From Allodiplogaster sudhausi (lineage: Eukaryota > Nematoda > Chromadorea > Rhabditida > Diplogasteridae): a DNA stretch of 64,000 bases. The stretch's first letter is position 1, and every line of letters starts with the position of its first letter. A program made the translations under genes and the position numbers. A model generated the notes under the pieces. It made no database searches. It was not told the origin of the DNA and saw nothing but the letters and a program-made list of their open reading frames with translations. Of the stretch, positions 1-12,178 are shown one piece after another. Location: the NCBI GenBank assembly GCA_945643635.1, contig CALZFC010000045.1:2636001-2700000 (forward strand), written 5' to 3'.

Positions 1-1845
1 GAAAAGAAAGTTAGCTGGCAAACCTATTCAGTACAGGCAACATTTTCCTGGCAGGAGAGAGCTCTATGGAATGCTTGAATACAGGCAACCATCGACGGCT
101 CGCGAAGAGCCTCAACCACAGCTATTTATTTTAAAAGTAGTAAGCAAATCAGTGTCACAGTTTTAACCATATAAATAATCATTGTTCCGGTTTAATAAAA
201 CAACGTTTAATATTCATTTAAAAAGTTGCAAATGTTTCAAAAAGTAGAATATCTTTGAACCCGCTTCAGCACGTCATCCAACATTACGCGTGCGGCACTG
301 TCAAAGATGCTGCGGGACAGGAGAGGGACTGCCGATAGCAGAGTGCGATTCATGAAGGCGCGCAGCGACGACAGAGAAAATGACGAGTGGGCGGAGCTTG
401 CAGACCAGTGGGCGTGGCTTTCGGAGGCGCAGAAATGTCGAGGACTTGACTCGAGGAAGTGGATTCATCATCGCGCCATGACGGAAGACGATGTTCTTAG
501 GCAATCACTATTACTCTACTCATTCTTCTCCCCTTTTCTCTTATCTCTCTCTCCCTCTCCCTCTCCCTCTCTCTCTCCCTCTCCCTCTCTCTCTCCCTCT
601 CCCTCTCTCTCTCCCTCTCCCTCTCTCTCTCTGTCTCTCTCTCTTTTCTTCCCTCTAACCGTGCAACCAGCGATGAAACATCGGTTAATCATAAATAAAA
701 TTGATTGTGCAAGGCAAAGTCTTTGTCTAATCGACAAAACACTGACCTTGTCCAGCTGCCTTTCTTATTCTCTGCCTTCTCTAGACCCTCCGGCTCCTCC
801 TTCTGATCCTCCTCTCTTACCTTCTCTTCATCGCACGGCACTGGCGGTCCAGATTGCCAATAGGCGGCCTGCCAGATTCTGCCAATAGACTGACGAATAG
901 ACAGAGAAAGGCGCAGGAGGCACATCCGAGGAGAGGCTACTGCAAAGTGCAGAAAACATGTATGGAGCATTGTTTTCCATTCTTCTCTCCTCCGTCCACC
1001 TGATATCTTCCTTGTCCTCCTTGGCCTCCTCAGCCACTGCAACGGTTGCTCCTCCAGCACTCACCGCAGTCCCTCCATTGGATTCTGCCAGAGTGGCTGC
1101 CATCAAGTGGAGTACGAATGGTCTGAGATGCTGGCCCCTCTCGCGAGTCAGCAACCGACCTGGCATGCGGCGGACCATCTCAAAAGCTGTGCAGTTAAGG
1201 GGAGCAAACTGGTTCATGTTCATCCATAGGTTGTGGAACTTATAAGTCATAATAATAAAAAAAGAGATATTTCGACGCAGTATTGAATTATTACGTAAGA
1301 CGACAAAGAAAAAAGAGCCGAAGAAGTACAAACGAAAGGAAAATCATTGCGAAAGCAATAAGGTTCGCGTCATTTGAAAGAAAGGCAACCTTGATCGGAT
1401 TGAGTTCGGAGAGACTGATCGATCATGCGACGTGAGGAAGGCGAAGAGGAGGTCGGAGCGAGCGAGAAGGCGCTGGACAATCAACATTTTATAAAAGAAG
1501 CATCTCAAGTTTTTTTCTTGTAGAAATATGAATCCGGAAAAATAGTAAAAAATCGATCGTTTCACGGAATAATAATACATCAAAGTGCCATAAATTCCGT
1601 TCTATTTCAGATATAGAAGACGCATACAAAATAACAATTTATATATTATTAAATACTTAGCGACCTGTTTGCAGAGCCCAGCCAGGAAGGCAGCGAATGT
1701 CAGGCGGTACTGCTCGATGAATTCGCGCGTATGAGCAACGAAGATCTTCAAATTGTTAATCAAACAGTGTAAAGCTTTAAACACCCAACCTTCTTCTGTG
1801 GCAAGGTAGCAAAGTTCAAAGAATTCTCATGAAATTCGTTCAGCA
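1..1845 (-). pseudogene. Partial, decayed tandem copy of the 3' half of SNX14
   Basis: This segment aligns in the same order and orientation with the intact SNX14 exons at about 5755-8012. It retains the PX-domain end (IFVAHTREFIEQYRLTFAAF, about 1675-1760), the exon RLLARSDLLFAFLT (about 1395-1490), the exon MVRRMPGRLLTRERGQHLRP (about 1000-1175) and the exon with EPSMVACIQA (about 60-115). It is broken in several ways. A 13-nt deletion at about 1416-1431 shifts the frame of the RLLARS exon. A 1-nt deletion at about 435-445 shifts the LRAFMNRTLLA exon. About 38 nt holding the start of that exon and its splice acceptor are missing near 498-502. Homology stops near 1845, inside the PX exon, and runs off the window at position 1, so whether the last exon was copied is unknown. 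These are direct sequence comparisons. Calling it a pseudogene is the inference. Confidence 0.82.
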
Positions 1846-2856
1846 TGTCACGTCCTTCTCCTACTCCTCATGACCCTCTATGTCTTGCTTGGCGGCGCTG
1901 TTTTCCCCGCTATTGAGCAAGCAAATGAAACAGAGGTTTGCACACCACACGGCCGATGAAGAGCGCCTCTAGTCTCCCCTCGCGAACTCCTTCTCCCCAC
2001 TGGCTCGACCCTCTCCCAATCCCATACCTCCCTCACTCGGTGCTTTCGGCTGCTTCAAGGCCCCTCCTCGGAGCTGCACCCTCGCCGCCCTTGGCAACCA
2101 GGGCACGATTCGCTTCTAGACCAAGCATGCCAACGTACATTTTCGGCTGAAGTTGTGAATGAAATAATTTTATATTTTGAACTTTGAAGTGTACACATTG
2201 TTATCTATGTATGTACATACATATGTCTCTCTTCATTATCAGCTATAGGTTCAACCAAATCTCATATAAGCATAATGAATGTTTTCACTAATCCGCTTTG
2301 TTACGAATTGGCATGGATAACAAGGCAACCAATCACGATATGGACATGTGGAATCTGAGAGAGAGAGAGAGAGGGAGAGAGAAAAAAGGAGAGAGAGGTA
2401 GAGGGAGGGACAGAGACATAGTGGAGAGAGAGAGGCAGCGTGAGAATATATGTCATTCAGTTCAAAGTCGGTATGTACATACAATGAGCATTGTCATAGA
2501 TTCTCCATGATACCTCGCTTATATATTACATATTCTGACACAAAACTGACGTTTCTTAAACATTTGCTGTACTACTAAAGCCAGTATTTTCCTGCTATAT
2601 GCACCGCATTTTCGTGCCCGGTGCCCTTGTCCTTTCTCTGCCTTCTCAAGCATTCCTTTTCCTTCCAGATTTTTCTAATATTCTCACCTATTTCACGATA
2701 GAATCTGATTGCACTACTGTTGACTACTTTCGCAATATGGAGTTGAACGACCTCGTTCTAAGCTGTAAACTGATCACAAGGCTTGAACGGAGTGCGATCT
2801 TTAGTAGTTTATGCCGCGTTTGTTGTTCATGGCGGGAAAGACGAGGGGTCAGATGT
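1846..2856. other. Intergenic stretch with a GA microsatellite
   Basis: No supported gene. The open frame near 1938-2150 on the plus strand is Pro/Ser-rich without splice or family support. A GA-rich simple repeat occupies about 2357-2442, and a short (ATGT)n-like tract lies near 2207-2226. The TATA/trans-splice signals of neighbouring genes cannot be singled out. Confidence 0.5.
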
Positions 2857-3464
2857 TCAGTAGCGAGAGAAGAAAGCGGAGACGGCGACAGTAGCGAAGA
2901 GCACGTGGAGAGAGAGTGCGCTGATGGGACCACCACCCGAGCACTCCACGCCACTGTCTGCCTTCTTCTCCTAGAAGCAGAGGGCATCGGCAATTTTTCG
3001 TTGATAGTTATACATTAAAATACGAATATGAGATGGGATCTGACCTTCTCACAAACCTCCTTGGTTGCACAAAGTCCCGAAAAGCCAAAAATGTTTGGCT
3101 TCGTCAACTGCAAGAAGTAAATGTTATTAATAAATTAAGGCAAGTCAGGAAAGACCGAGTCATTATCCATGTAACATAAAACTTACATTAACAGTCTAGG
3201 CTGTTTTATTGCGTTTCAAGCAGCAGTCAAACGAATTCACACCAACGAGCTTACTGATGCCAAATTGTCATATTCACAAGTATTTATTAATTCATGATTT
3301 TTATGCTTGCGAACCTTCACGCACACGGGAGCGTCTCCTTCGCAGTCGCCCACGAACTTCGCGGGGCCAACGCCCACTTCACAACGGATAGCATCGACGT
3401 GGAGGGCGCAGAAGGCGACGACGAGAGCGAGAAGGCGGAGACAAGCGGACGCTCCACCCAGCAT
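2857..3464 (-). CDS. Secreted ET-module (Ly6/three-finger-like) protein, probably GPI-anchored
   Basis: Three exons, 3315-3464, 3045-3107 and 2857-2970, join in phase 0 at consensus sites and give a 108-residue protein. Residues 1-25 are a signal peptide (MLGGASACLRLLALVVAFCA), followed by a small Cys-rich domain starting IRCEVG, with spaced cysteines in CEGDAPVCVK, GLCATKEVCEK and GVECSGG. This spacing resembles the nematode ET module, a member of the Ly6/uPAR three-finger group. The last 20 residues (LSLHVLFATVAVSAFFSRY) are hydrophobic and end the protein, as expected of a GPI-attachment signal. It would act at the cell surface, and the ligand is unknown. The gene sits in unique DNA between the SNX14 pseudocopy and intact SNX14, on the same strand. 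The exon structure is well supported; the ET-module name is from memory of the pattern and less certain. Confidence 0.7.
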
Positions 3465-3862
3465 CTGGGAGAGAATGGTTAGAAGTGGGAAACGGAGAGG
3501 GGATGCAGAGAAAAGAGAGGACAGCAGACGAAGGTGGAAAGTCAGAGGACGACTGAATGCCGTGTTGCAAACGAAGCAGAATGAGGGGAAGCTGAAGAGA
3601 GCCGCTCTTTTATACCCCTCAGCAGAGTATACACATCTGAAATGGCATGTTTACAAGGAAAAATAACAACGCACTTTCTGAGAGCATCCCAACCATGTAC
3701 TTTAAGTTCCTTGAAAGTGGGATCAAGCCACTCTACTTTGGAATAAACATTAATCAAATTAAATTTAGAAAATACCCTTTTCCCGTTGTAGCAACATTTA
3801 TTCCATGCGATGCTGGGCTAAGCCAGCCGCATGCTCGAGACTACTGACCGCAACGGTGTTAA

Positions 3863-3956
3863 AAGCCCTTGTGAACAAGTATAGTTTTAATATTTAAAAA
3901 AAATTTGAATTTAATAATTTTTGGTAAAAAAATTAATTTACTTGTTCACTGGGCTT
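3863..3956. repeat. AT-rich foldback: inverted repeat around the TGAACAAGTA motif
   Basis: The left arm at 3863-3881 (AAGCCC..GTGAACAAGTA) and the right arm at 3939-3956 (TACTTGTTCAC..GGGCTT) are inverted complements with one or two differences. They flank about 57 bp of AT-rich sequence. No convincing target-site duplication is seen. It may be a small foldback element or simply a stem-loop in the intergenic region. Confidence 0.5.
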
Positions 3957-4200
3957 CCTTCTTGCCCCTGCGGCAAGAGTTCGTCCCGGGACCTCCATGT
4001 AAGAAGCCAGGCCGCCTAAAGCCTGACTCCTCATCTAGTTCTAATAATGTGTAATGACCGACCTGATAATATGCCTCCTGGCTTGCGGTAGGTGCTTGAA
4101 CCAGCCGTCCTGCAGTCGTGCAGAGCCCCTCTCTGGCGCGCCCTCTCTCGAGGGGGCGGAGCGTAGAGAGGGAGAGAGAGTGTGCGGCCGTTAGGCGGCC

Positions 4201-4534
4201 GAGAGTGTGTATGTGGGTGGGCGGGTTTCAACAATGCGGCGGCGGCGTGCGCCGAGATTCACTCCGCCAAGAAGGCTCTCCATCAAGTGGGGATTTTCTT
4301 CAACCTGCTCTCTCTCTCTCTGTTCTTTCTACCTACTCTTTTTCTCCCCTGCTCTGTCCACTACTCTGCTCTCTCTCTACTTTCATTCTCTCTCTGCTCT
4401 CTCTCTTTCTGTTTTTCTTACAGGCGATCGGAAATGGGAAGCTCCCTCAGTCCAAGCTGGACGCGTTCGCCCAGAAGGAACAAGCCTTCATGCAGGCATG
4501 GAAGACTGCATTCAAGGCACTCGACCGTATCTAG
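4201..4534 (+). CDS. 3' end of a small unrecognised helical protein (two last exons)
   Basis: The last exon, 4424-4534, follows a textbook pyrimidine tract and TTACAG acceptor. It encodes AIGNGKLPQSKLDAF.. and ends in KTAFKALDRI followed by TAG. The exon before it ends at 4286 (..HSAKKALHQ) with donor GTGGGG and joins in phase 0 across a 137-bp CT-rich intron. The joined peptide is alanine/lysine-rich and looks amphipathic-helical. No family is recognised. The 5' end cannot be placed: no initiator or acceptor is convincing between 4000 and 4230, so the start given is only the beginning of the open stretch. It lies between the two SNX14 copies, on the opposite strand. Confidence 0.4.
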
Positions 4535-5332
4535 GGTCCCCCAATGAGAGCACCCGGATGTGCAGAAGAGTCTGCTGTAACTGAAGAGTCGCTTCCTTTC
4601 CACTCTCACCTTCTCATTTCTCTGACGTACGCATATGTAATGTTGTTTGTACACTATAATCAAACAAAATATATATACAGACAGTTTCTGAGGAATAATA
4701 CTGAAGAAGTGTGTCTTCTAAATTGTCATTAATCAAGAAGGATACTGATAAAAACTTGCAGTTAATCGCTACTCTCGCCGTCTCCGCTCTCTTCTCTCGT
4801 CTCTGAAATTGTCTTCCCCGTCCTTCCCGTCATGAACCACCCTCGCTGTATAAAGCATAATTGCTACTGAGTGATCTAACTTCGTTCAAGCCTTGTGATC
4901 AGGCCGACCAACAAGACACAGTGGAAAGATTAAAGCTGAGAGGGAGGTGATTGAACTCCTTAGCCGTTTATTGCGAAAGTAATCAACAGTAGAATAAGCA
5001 GATTCTATCATGAAATATTGAGATCATTTGAACAATCTGGAAGGAAAAGGAATGCTTGAGATGGTAGAGAAAGGAACAGGGCACCGGACGAGGAAATGCA
5101 ATTAATCTAATCTAACTTTATATAAAACTGAGAAAACAGCAAATGTGTAAGAAGCGCCTGTTTTGTGACAGAATATGCAATATATAAACTGGGTATAATG
5201 GAAAATCTACGACAATACTCAAGTTCCGTAGTCAAGCTATAAAGACCAATAATGCAATTACATGTGACCAAGAGTTTTATAAAATGAATAATATCTTTCA
5301 TACATACATATGCTCAATGAAATTCTATTTGT
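4535..5332. other. Intergenic stretch, no feature recognised
   Basis: Separates the small plus-strand gene from the convergent 3' end of SNX14. Mostly AT-rich; short open frames lack splice context. The 3' untranslated regions of both neighbours probably lie here. Confidence 0.4.
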
Positions 5333-5473
5333 TTATTCAATAAACATTTTTTCTAAAATTCGATCCAGCAAAACGTAGCTGAGCTGCTTGTTGAGGCAGG
5401 GATACTGCAGGGCACGCACGACATCTGCCACGGCTAAGCGGAGATCACGGGGGTCGACGAGACGGAAGATCTG

Positions 5474-5525
<52 letters not shown>

Positions 5526-8500
5526 AGACAGGAGATAGAGAGAGAATAATTAAAAGAAGAGAATTTAACCTGCGGAGGAAGTGACTCCTCAACGAACTGT
5601 TGAGTGCGGCGGCCAGCGAGTTCCATGCGAAGGAGTTTCTCCTACAAATCAAAATAACTTCAATGAAATTGTAACAAAACTCATTATATTTTCAAATTCA
5701 TTTTTAATAAATCACTTTACCAAAAAACTTAAACTTATATAATAAAGGAGAAAAAATATGAGCTGGCATACCTGTTCGGTACAGGCAACATTGTCCTGAC
5801 AGAAGAGAGCCCGCTGGAGTGCCTGGATACAGGCAACCATCGACGGCTCGCGAAGAGCCTCAAAAGCACAGTTATTCATTTTTAAATTAGTAAGTATATC
5901 AATGTTATAATTTAAACTTTTTCTTAATAATCATTCTGTGGGCATAGCAAAAATATGATTAATATTCATTTAAAAGGTTGCAAATGTTTTTTTTAAATCA
6001 GAATATCTTCGAACCCGCTTCAGCACGTCATCCAACATTACGCGTGCGGCACTGTCAAAGATGCTGCGGGACAGGAGAGGGACTGCCGCTAGCAGAGTGC
6101 GATTCATGAAGGCGCGCAACGAAGATAGAGAAAAAGACGAGTGGGCGGAGCTTGCAGACGAATGGGCGTGGCTATCGGTGGCGTCGGAAATGTCAGCGAA
6201 TTGACCCACGGAAGTGATGTCTTCATCGCGCCATGACGGAAGACGGTGTGCGAAGAGAAGAAGAAGCGAGTCCAGAAGTGATCTGAGTTAGGTAATCCCT
6301 ATTACTCTACTCATTCTTCTTCCCTTCTCGCTCTCTCTTTCTCTCTCTCTCTCTCTCTCTGTTATTCCTTCTACTAGTGCAACAAGAGATAAATTTCGGT
6401 TCAGCATAAATAAAATTGATTGTACACAGAAAAGTCTTTGTCTAACCGACAATGCACTGACCTTGTCCAGCTGCCTTTCTTATTCTCTGCCTTCTCTAGA
6501 CCCTCTAGCTCCTCCGTCTTATTCTCCTCTCCTATTTCCTCTTCTTCACTCGGCAGTGGCGGTGCCCGCACCCCCCAGCCTGCCAGATTCTGCCCGTAGA
6601 CTGACGAATAGAGAGAGAAAGGCGATGGGGGCACATCCGAGGAGAGGCTACTGCAAGGTGCAGAAAACATGTAAGGTGCATTCTTCTTCATTCTTCTCTC
6701 CTCCGTCCACCTGATATCTTCCTTGTCCTCCTTGGCCTCCTCAGCCACTGCAACTGTTGCTCCTCCAGCACTCATCGCAGTCCCTCCATTGGATTCTGCC
6801 AGAGTGGCTGCCATCAAGTGGAGTACGAATGGTCTGAGATGCTGGCCCCTCTCGCGAGTCAGCAACCGACCCGGCATGCGGCGGACCATCTCAAAAGCTG
6901 TGCAGTTAAAGGAGGCCTAAAGAGAAAAACTCCTACCACGAAGTCCCTGACGGATTTGGACGGAATGATAAAAAGTACGGAGTAAAGAATCAAAAGAAAT
7001 GGTGCTACTGCTCCTTGCCTCTCTCCCCAGAAACTTGTGGTTTGCACCACTGCCAGGTGAGGCTACGTGTTAAGAAAAACCCGGCCAATGTTGGTTGCGC
7101 GCATCATTTGTATGCAATTCATGGGCATGACTCGGTTGGCCCCAGCGGCCACAGTGTTGCTCTTTCAAAAAATTTGAAAATGGCGGGAAAATAAAATATT
7201 TGGGAATTCAAAGTAGAAAACAGTGTTAATTTCCTCAGGGCATGAAGGTTTTTGTGACTTCGGGACATTTGGGATCGAAGTTTCTAGCACAACCCGACCA
7301 AATAAGGCGAAAAAAACAAGACATTATTTATTCGCCTCGGACCTCCTTTAAGGGGAGCAAACTGGTTCAGGTTCATCCATAGGTTGTGGAACTTATAACT
7401 CATAATACAAAAAAATTAGACATCTCGACGGAGTATTGAATTATTACGTAGGGCCATAATAAAAAAAGAGCCGAAGAAGTACAAACAAAAGGAAAATCAT
7501 TGCGAAAGCAATAAGGTTGGAGTCATTTGAAAGAAAGGCAACCTTGATCGGATTGAGTTCGGAGAGATTGATCGAGTCACGGAACTCATCAGGTGACGTG
7601 AGGAATGCGAAGAGGAGGTCGGAGCGAGCGAGAAGGCGCTGGACAATGAATATTTTATAAAAGAAACCTCTCAAGCTTTTTTGCTTTTATAAATATGAAT
7701 CCGGGAAAATAGTGAAAACATCGATCGTTTGGCGGAATAATGATACATCAAAGTGCCATAAATTCTATTCTATTTCAGATACAAAAGACATAAAAAAATT
7801 ACAATTTATATATCGCTAAATACTTAGCGACCTGTTTGCAGAGCCCAGCCAGGAAGGCAGCGAATGTCAGGCGATACTGCTCGATGAACTCGCGCGTGTG
7901 AGCAACGAAGATCTTCAAATAGTCAATCAAAGTGGGTTAAGCTTTGAACACCCAACCTTCTTCTGCGGTAAGGCAGCAAACTTCAAAGAATTCTCATGAA
8001 ATTCGTTGAGCTTGCCCTCCAGTACGAAGAACTCAGTGTAGCGTCTGCATGGAAGATGGGACTTATTTTAAAACACAAACGACGATGAATTATTTTCAAA
8101 ATGGACCTGAGAATATTCCATGTCTTCGTCTCGTGCTCTTCTGCATCCGGTCGAAGCACTTCTATCACGTACGCGTAGTAAACACGACCTGGAGATAAAG
8201 AATTTCCACAAACAAAGGAAATCAACTCATCCTTCTAACTATTTCAGACTCTCGCGAAAGAAAATAATAAATCTCCACAAGAAAAATAGAAAAAAAAGAA
8301 AGAAATAAGAATGACCAGAAACTGAGTCGCGAACTGGCTGCACCGTCGGAATCGTCACTCGCCATCTCAACAAAGATTAATATCAATCTGCGTTATATTC
8401 ATCACTGATGCGGCCAAATCTAATCCACCCATAAAACCGAATAAAATGAGCTGGGGGAAGAATAAAGTTAAACTGGAATTGATGCAACATCCAACTTGTT

Positions 8501-11500
8501 AATGTCTCGATAGTCCGGATCGATGACGAGATAGGAAGAAGGGGCGGGGCTTACACTTCCGCCACTGTGGGCGGACGAGCACTCACTCTGAACAACAGGG
8601 AAACATCCTCTATTTGGTTTTGTAAAAGTATGCTCCGATAATAATAGATTCTAATATCAAAATTCTGTTTCTTTTTTTCTTCTTCTTTACAACTTTTAGA
8701 TTCTTTCTCTTTCTCTTTATTATTTCTACTGATGTCTGCTTTCTCTACCTCTCTCCTTCTCTCTCTCTCACTCTCTCCCTCCTGATACCGGAGATGGATA
8801 GTTCTCTGCTGCTCTGGCGATACTGTCAACATCTTCAGGCACGATTGCCTCGGAGACGTCAATCGATGGAAGGGGCGGCATCTCAATAGAAATGACTCAT
8901 TGCCGCATAATATCAGCCAATACCTGCATTCACCAATGGCATTCTTAACTTGAATACAACTTTCCCCTCTAATTACCTGCCAATGAGCCGTGGTGTTCTC
9001 CTCTCCTCCTTCGCCAGCCTCTCTCCGTGCTCTCCTCTCTGCCTCTAGCAGCATCTCCTCTTCCTCCTCCACCACATCCACCAAGTCCTCTATCACTTCC
9101 TCCATCTCCTCTTCCTCTACACTCTCTGCGGCACCACCGGCCGTCTCCTCATCTTGTGATGGCGATTTGAGGGTCGAGAAGATTTGGTTTCTGTAGAATA
9201 ACACGGGGCATTTTTTATAGTCACTCAATTTCATATCTATGTTGTTATCTGATTGTCTAATTCGCTCTATAAATGTATGATATTAACTAAGAAAAAAATT
9301 AGTCTCTGGCAGTCTGACCCAAAATTGCAAAAAATTATTTCTCCAAAGAAGGACCTTAGCTGCGCAATGGTGAAGGCGCGTTCTGGAGGAGGGGCCTTGG
9401 GAGTATCCGTAGAGCTCACCTTAAAAGAACTTCCCTTCAATTGTAGCCACTCAACTATCAGCCTATAATTTATTTGGTTGTTGTTAAGTAAACATACTTG
9501 AGGGTGGTACCATTCAAGCTCTAAGTTTTCCCAGCTATCCCTAAAGCTCAAAGCAAAACCTGTGGTGGCTCAATCCAATTATCCAAACAGCGCGGAGGTG
9601 AACCGCACAGATGCCCTGGAACAGAGAAGTAAGTTGTTAGCGCTTTTCAACGCATTCCATTAAAACAGTGGGAAGCTTACCTAATCAAATTAAATACAAC
9701 TTTTCTTTATAGGATGGAATAAATTGCAAATGAAGATCGTATAAGACAGCATATGATGAGACAGTGGGTATGTGAGAGAGAAAGAAAAAGACAGAGAGAT
9801 AATTAGATAAATATCAGTTGAAGAAGCTAGTGAGCCAACCAAGAAAGTTCTCGGACTGGCAGAAGGGGACGACGTGCTCCCACTGCATACGAGAATAGAC
9901 TTCTTGGTATGTCTGCAAGTTTTAACGGCTATATTATGCTTTCAATTCGAGGGATTGAGGGAACAAGAGAAAGATACGAAGAAAACCGAAGAAAAAAATA
10001 ACATCCTGACCTTCTCGACAATCTTCTCGAGGGCAGTGAGATTGTTGACTTCAATCGCATCACGGAATGCTTCCACCTGCCACGCCAATGAAAGACTGAT
10101 CCAATTTCGTTTTGGCAGGAATTTCCAAACCCAAATGAGGATTACTGTACCGTTCCGGGCGAGAAGAAGATGCGGTCGGAGGCCGAGTCATGCACAAACT
10201 GTCCGTAGAGTTGCCAGGCATCGTACGTGGTCTTGCTTGACTGCACGTCCTTAATAAAATACTCTTTACTAAAACTTTATCAGGTAATATGCCATTGGCA
10301 AGGCAAAAATCTTTAATTAATAACTGTTAGTTACAAACTTCTACAGACTTGCAGTTACAGTCAATACTGGATGGTAAAAATTGAAAAAGAAGAAGACCCA
10401 AGCAATACCTTCCTCTGCATGTGGTCGTGGATGCGTCTGGCATCTGCGAGGAACTTCAGTTCGTTGACGGCGCCGCCCGTGTCCGACAAGTAGATGCGGA
10501 ACATGCTGAAGAGGCGCGGATCCACGAGAATCTACAGATAATCAACTATAATAATTTTTCAGATCCATGTCCAAAATCTTAACAATCAATATTTCTAAAA
10601 TAAAAAAGTATTTAACTGACATCGCTGAGCTTGAGTTGCAGCAGCGAGTCGGGCAGATCGTCCGAGACCGAGCTGGTGAGGGCGCCGAGGAAGGGCGAAT
10701 CTTCTGAGTCGTGGCCAGAGGATGCTGACATCTGATCAGAGTCAGGAGTCACGGCGGAGGAGTCGAAGAGGAGGATGAGGAGGTGGTTGATGGTGTCGGG
10801 GTCGGCGATGACGTCAAGGAGAGGGAGGAGGACGGAGTGAGTGAGCAGCTCGCGCATGAAGTGACGCACGCAATGGTTCGGCCATGGGCGGAAGGCCAGC
10901 GGCTGGGCGGCCTGGCAGAGTTTTATACACAAAATCCATGTAAGAAATTAACTTCAGAGAAATATCATATTCGAAATGTCTATTCAGCTTATAGAGCGAC
11001 AATAAGCAAAATAAAAAACAAAACAAAAACAAATGTACCTGGTTCTTGCAATGAGAAGGGCTGTCATCGTCACTGGCGCGTCCAGCCAGACGGCGTTCGT
11101 CAAACAGACGAGGAAGAAGGAACTCCACCAACTACAATTTGAAGGTAGGCAGGGATCAGATGAAGAAAGGCTTGGAATACGAGTGAAATGATCTATTTAT
11201 CAATAACCAATAGACCAATATATATATATAAAGTATAACGAGGAAAAATGATGCGCGAGGAAAGGAATAACCTGTCTGAGATAGTCTGCTTCATTCTCTC
11301 GACTTCCTAGCGCAAAGTGGACATCTCCGAGACGAGAGGCGATCTCTTTCTCGAGTGTTGACGGTGTCGCCTAAAATTATGAATTCATATGCCTGTCGTC
11401 TATTTTCATTGCACATTCAATATGAATGACGCTCCTAACATAAGGCTAACCAGCATAAAAACACTAGAGATAAAGAAGAAAGAATGAAACTCTTTAGTTT

Positions 11501-12125
11501 ACCGTTTTCTCAGCGACTGCCTCTGCGTCGAGAACTCTTCGGATATGAAGAGCAGCGGGAGGCACGACCTCTTCCAGGATAAACTTGGCTAGATCAAGAC
11601 GACGAATTCTGCGGAAGAGATGCGAGGCCGCGAAGCGGACTTGGTACCTCAACAACAGCACTTCTCCGCTATCCGCTTCATATCATTCGCATTTAGTTTC
11701 ATAGACAATAATATCGTTTCGTTTACGCAGAGTCCTATTCTCAAGCCTAATGTAGCCAACGAACCTGATATCATTGAGGAAAGCGCGGTCCCTCGAGATG
11801 CCTCCTCCGTACCAGTTGTTGACATACTGCTCCAGCAGCTCCTCCGCCAGCGTCTCCAGACTCTCGTTCACGGCACGAGGCAGGAACAAACCTGAAGAGC
11901 ACGACTAATTGTTGCAAACTTTGATTCTTAAAGGAAGAGATCCAACACTTTACCTAATTTTCTAAATAGCTCAATCAAATCCATTCTTTCGCTGCTTATC
12001 ATACCATATTCTGACGGCAAAAAGATTTCCCAAAGATCTCCTTATTTTCCTTTGCCGTATCGCATATTCTTTAGATCGGAAAGTGATAATTATTTACCGT
12101 GACTTTTCGATATATGCTGCTAGCG

Positions 12126-12178
<53 letters not shown>

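Noticed and set aside
541..660. CT-rich array considered as a telomere-like or CRISPR-like repeat
   Set aside because: It is a plain CCCTCT/CT simple repeat in an SNX14 pseudogene intron, with no spacer-repeat structure and no telomere motif.
1938..2150. Pro/Ser-rich plus-strand frame
   Set aside because: No acceptor, donor or family support, and it lies in intergenic DNA between the SNX14 copies.
8551..9234. A 227-codon minus frame read as one exon
   Set aside because: Only its acidic part (about 9000-9200) and a short piece near 8850-8930 behave like SNX14 linker exons; the rest shows splice signals and CT-rich intron sequence.
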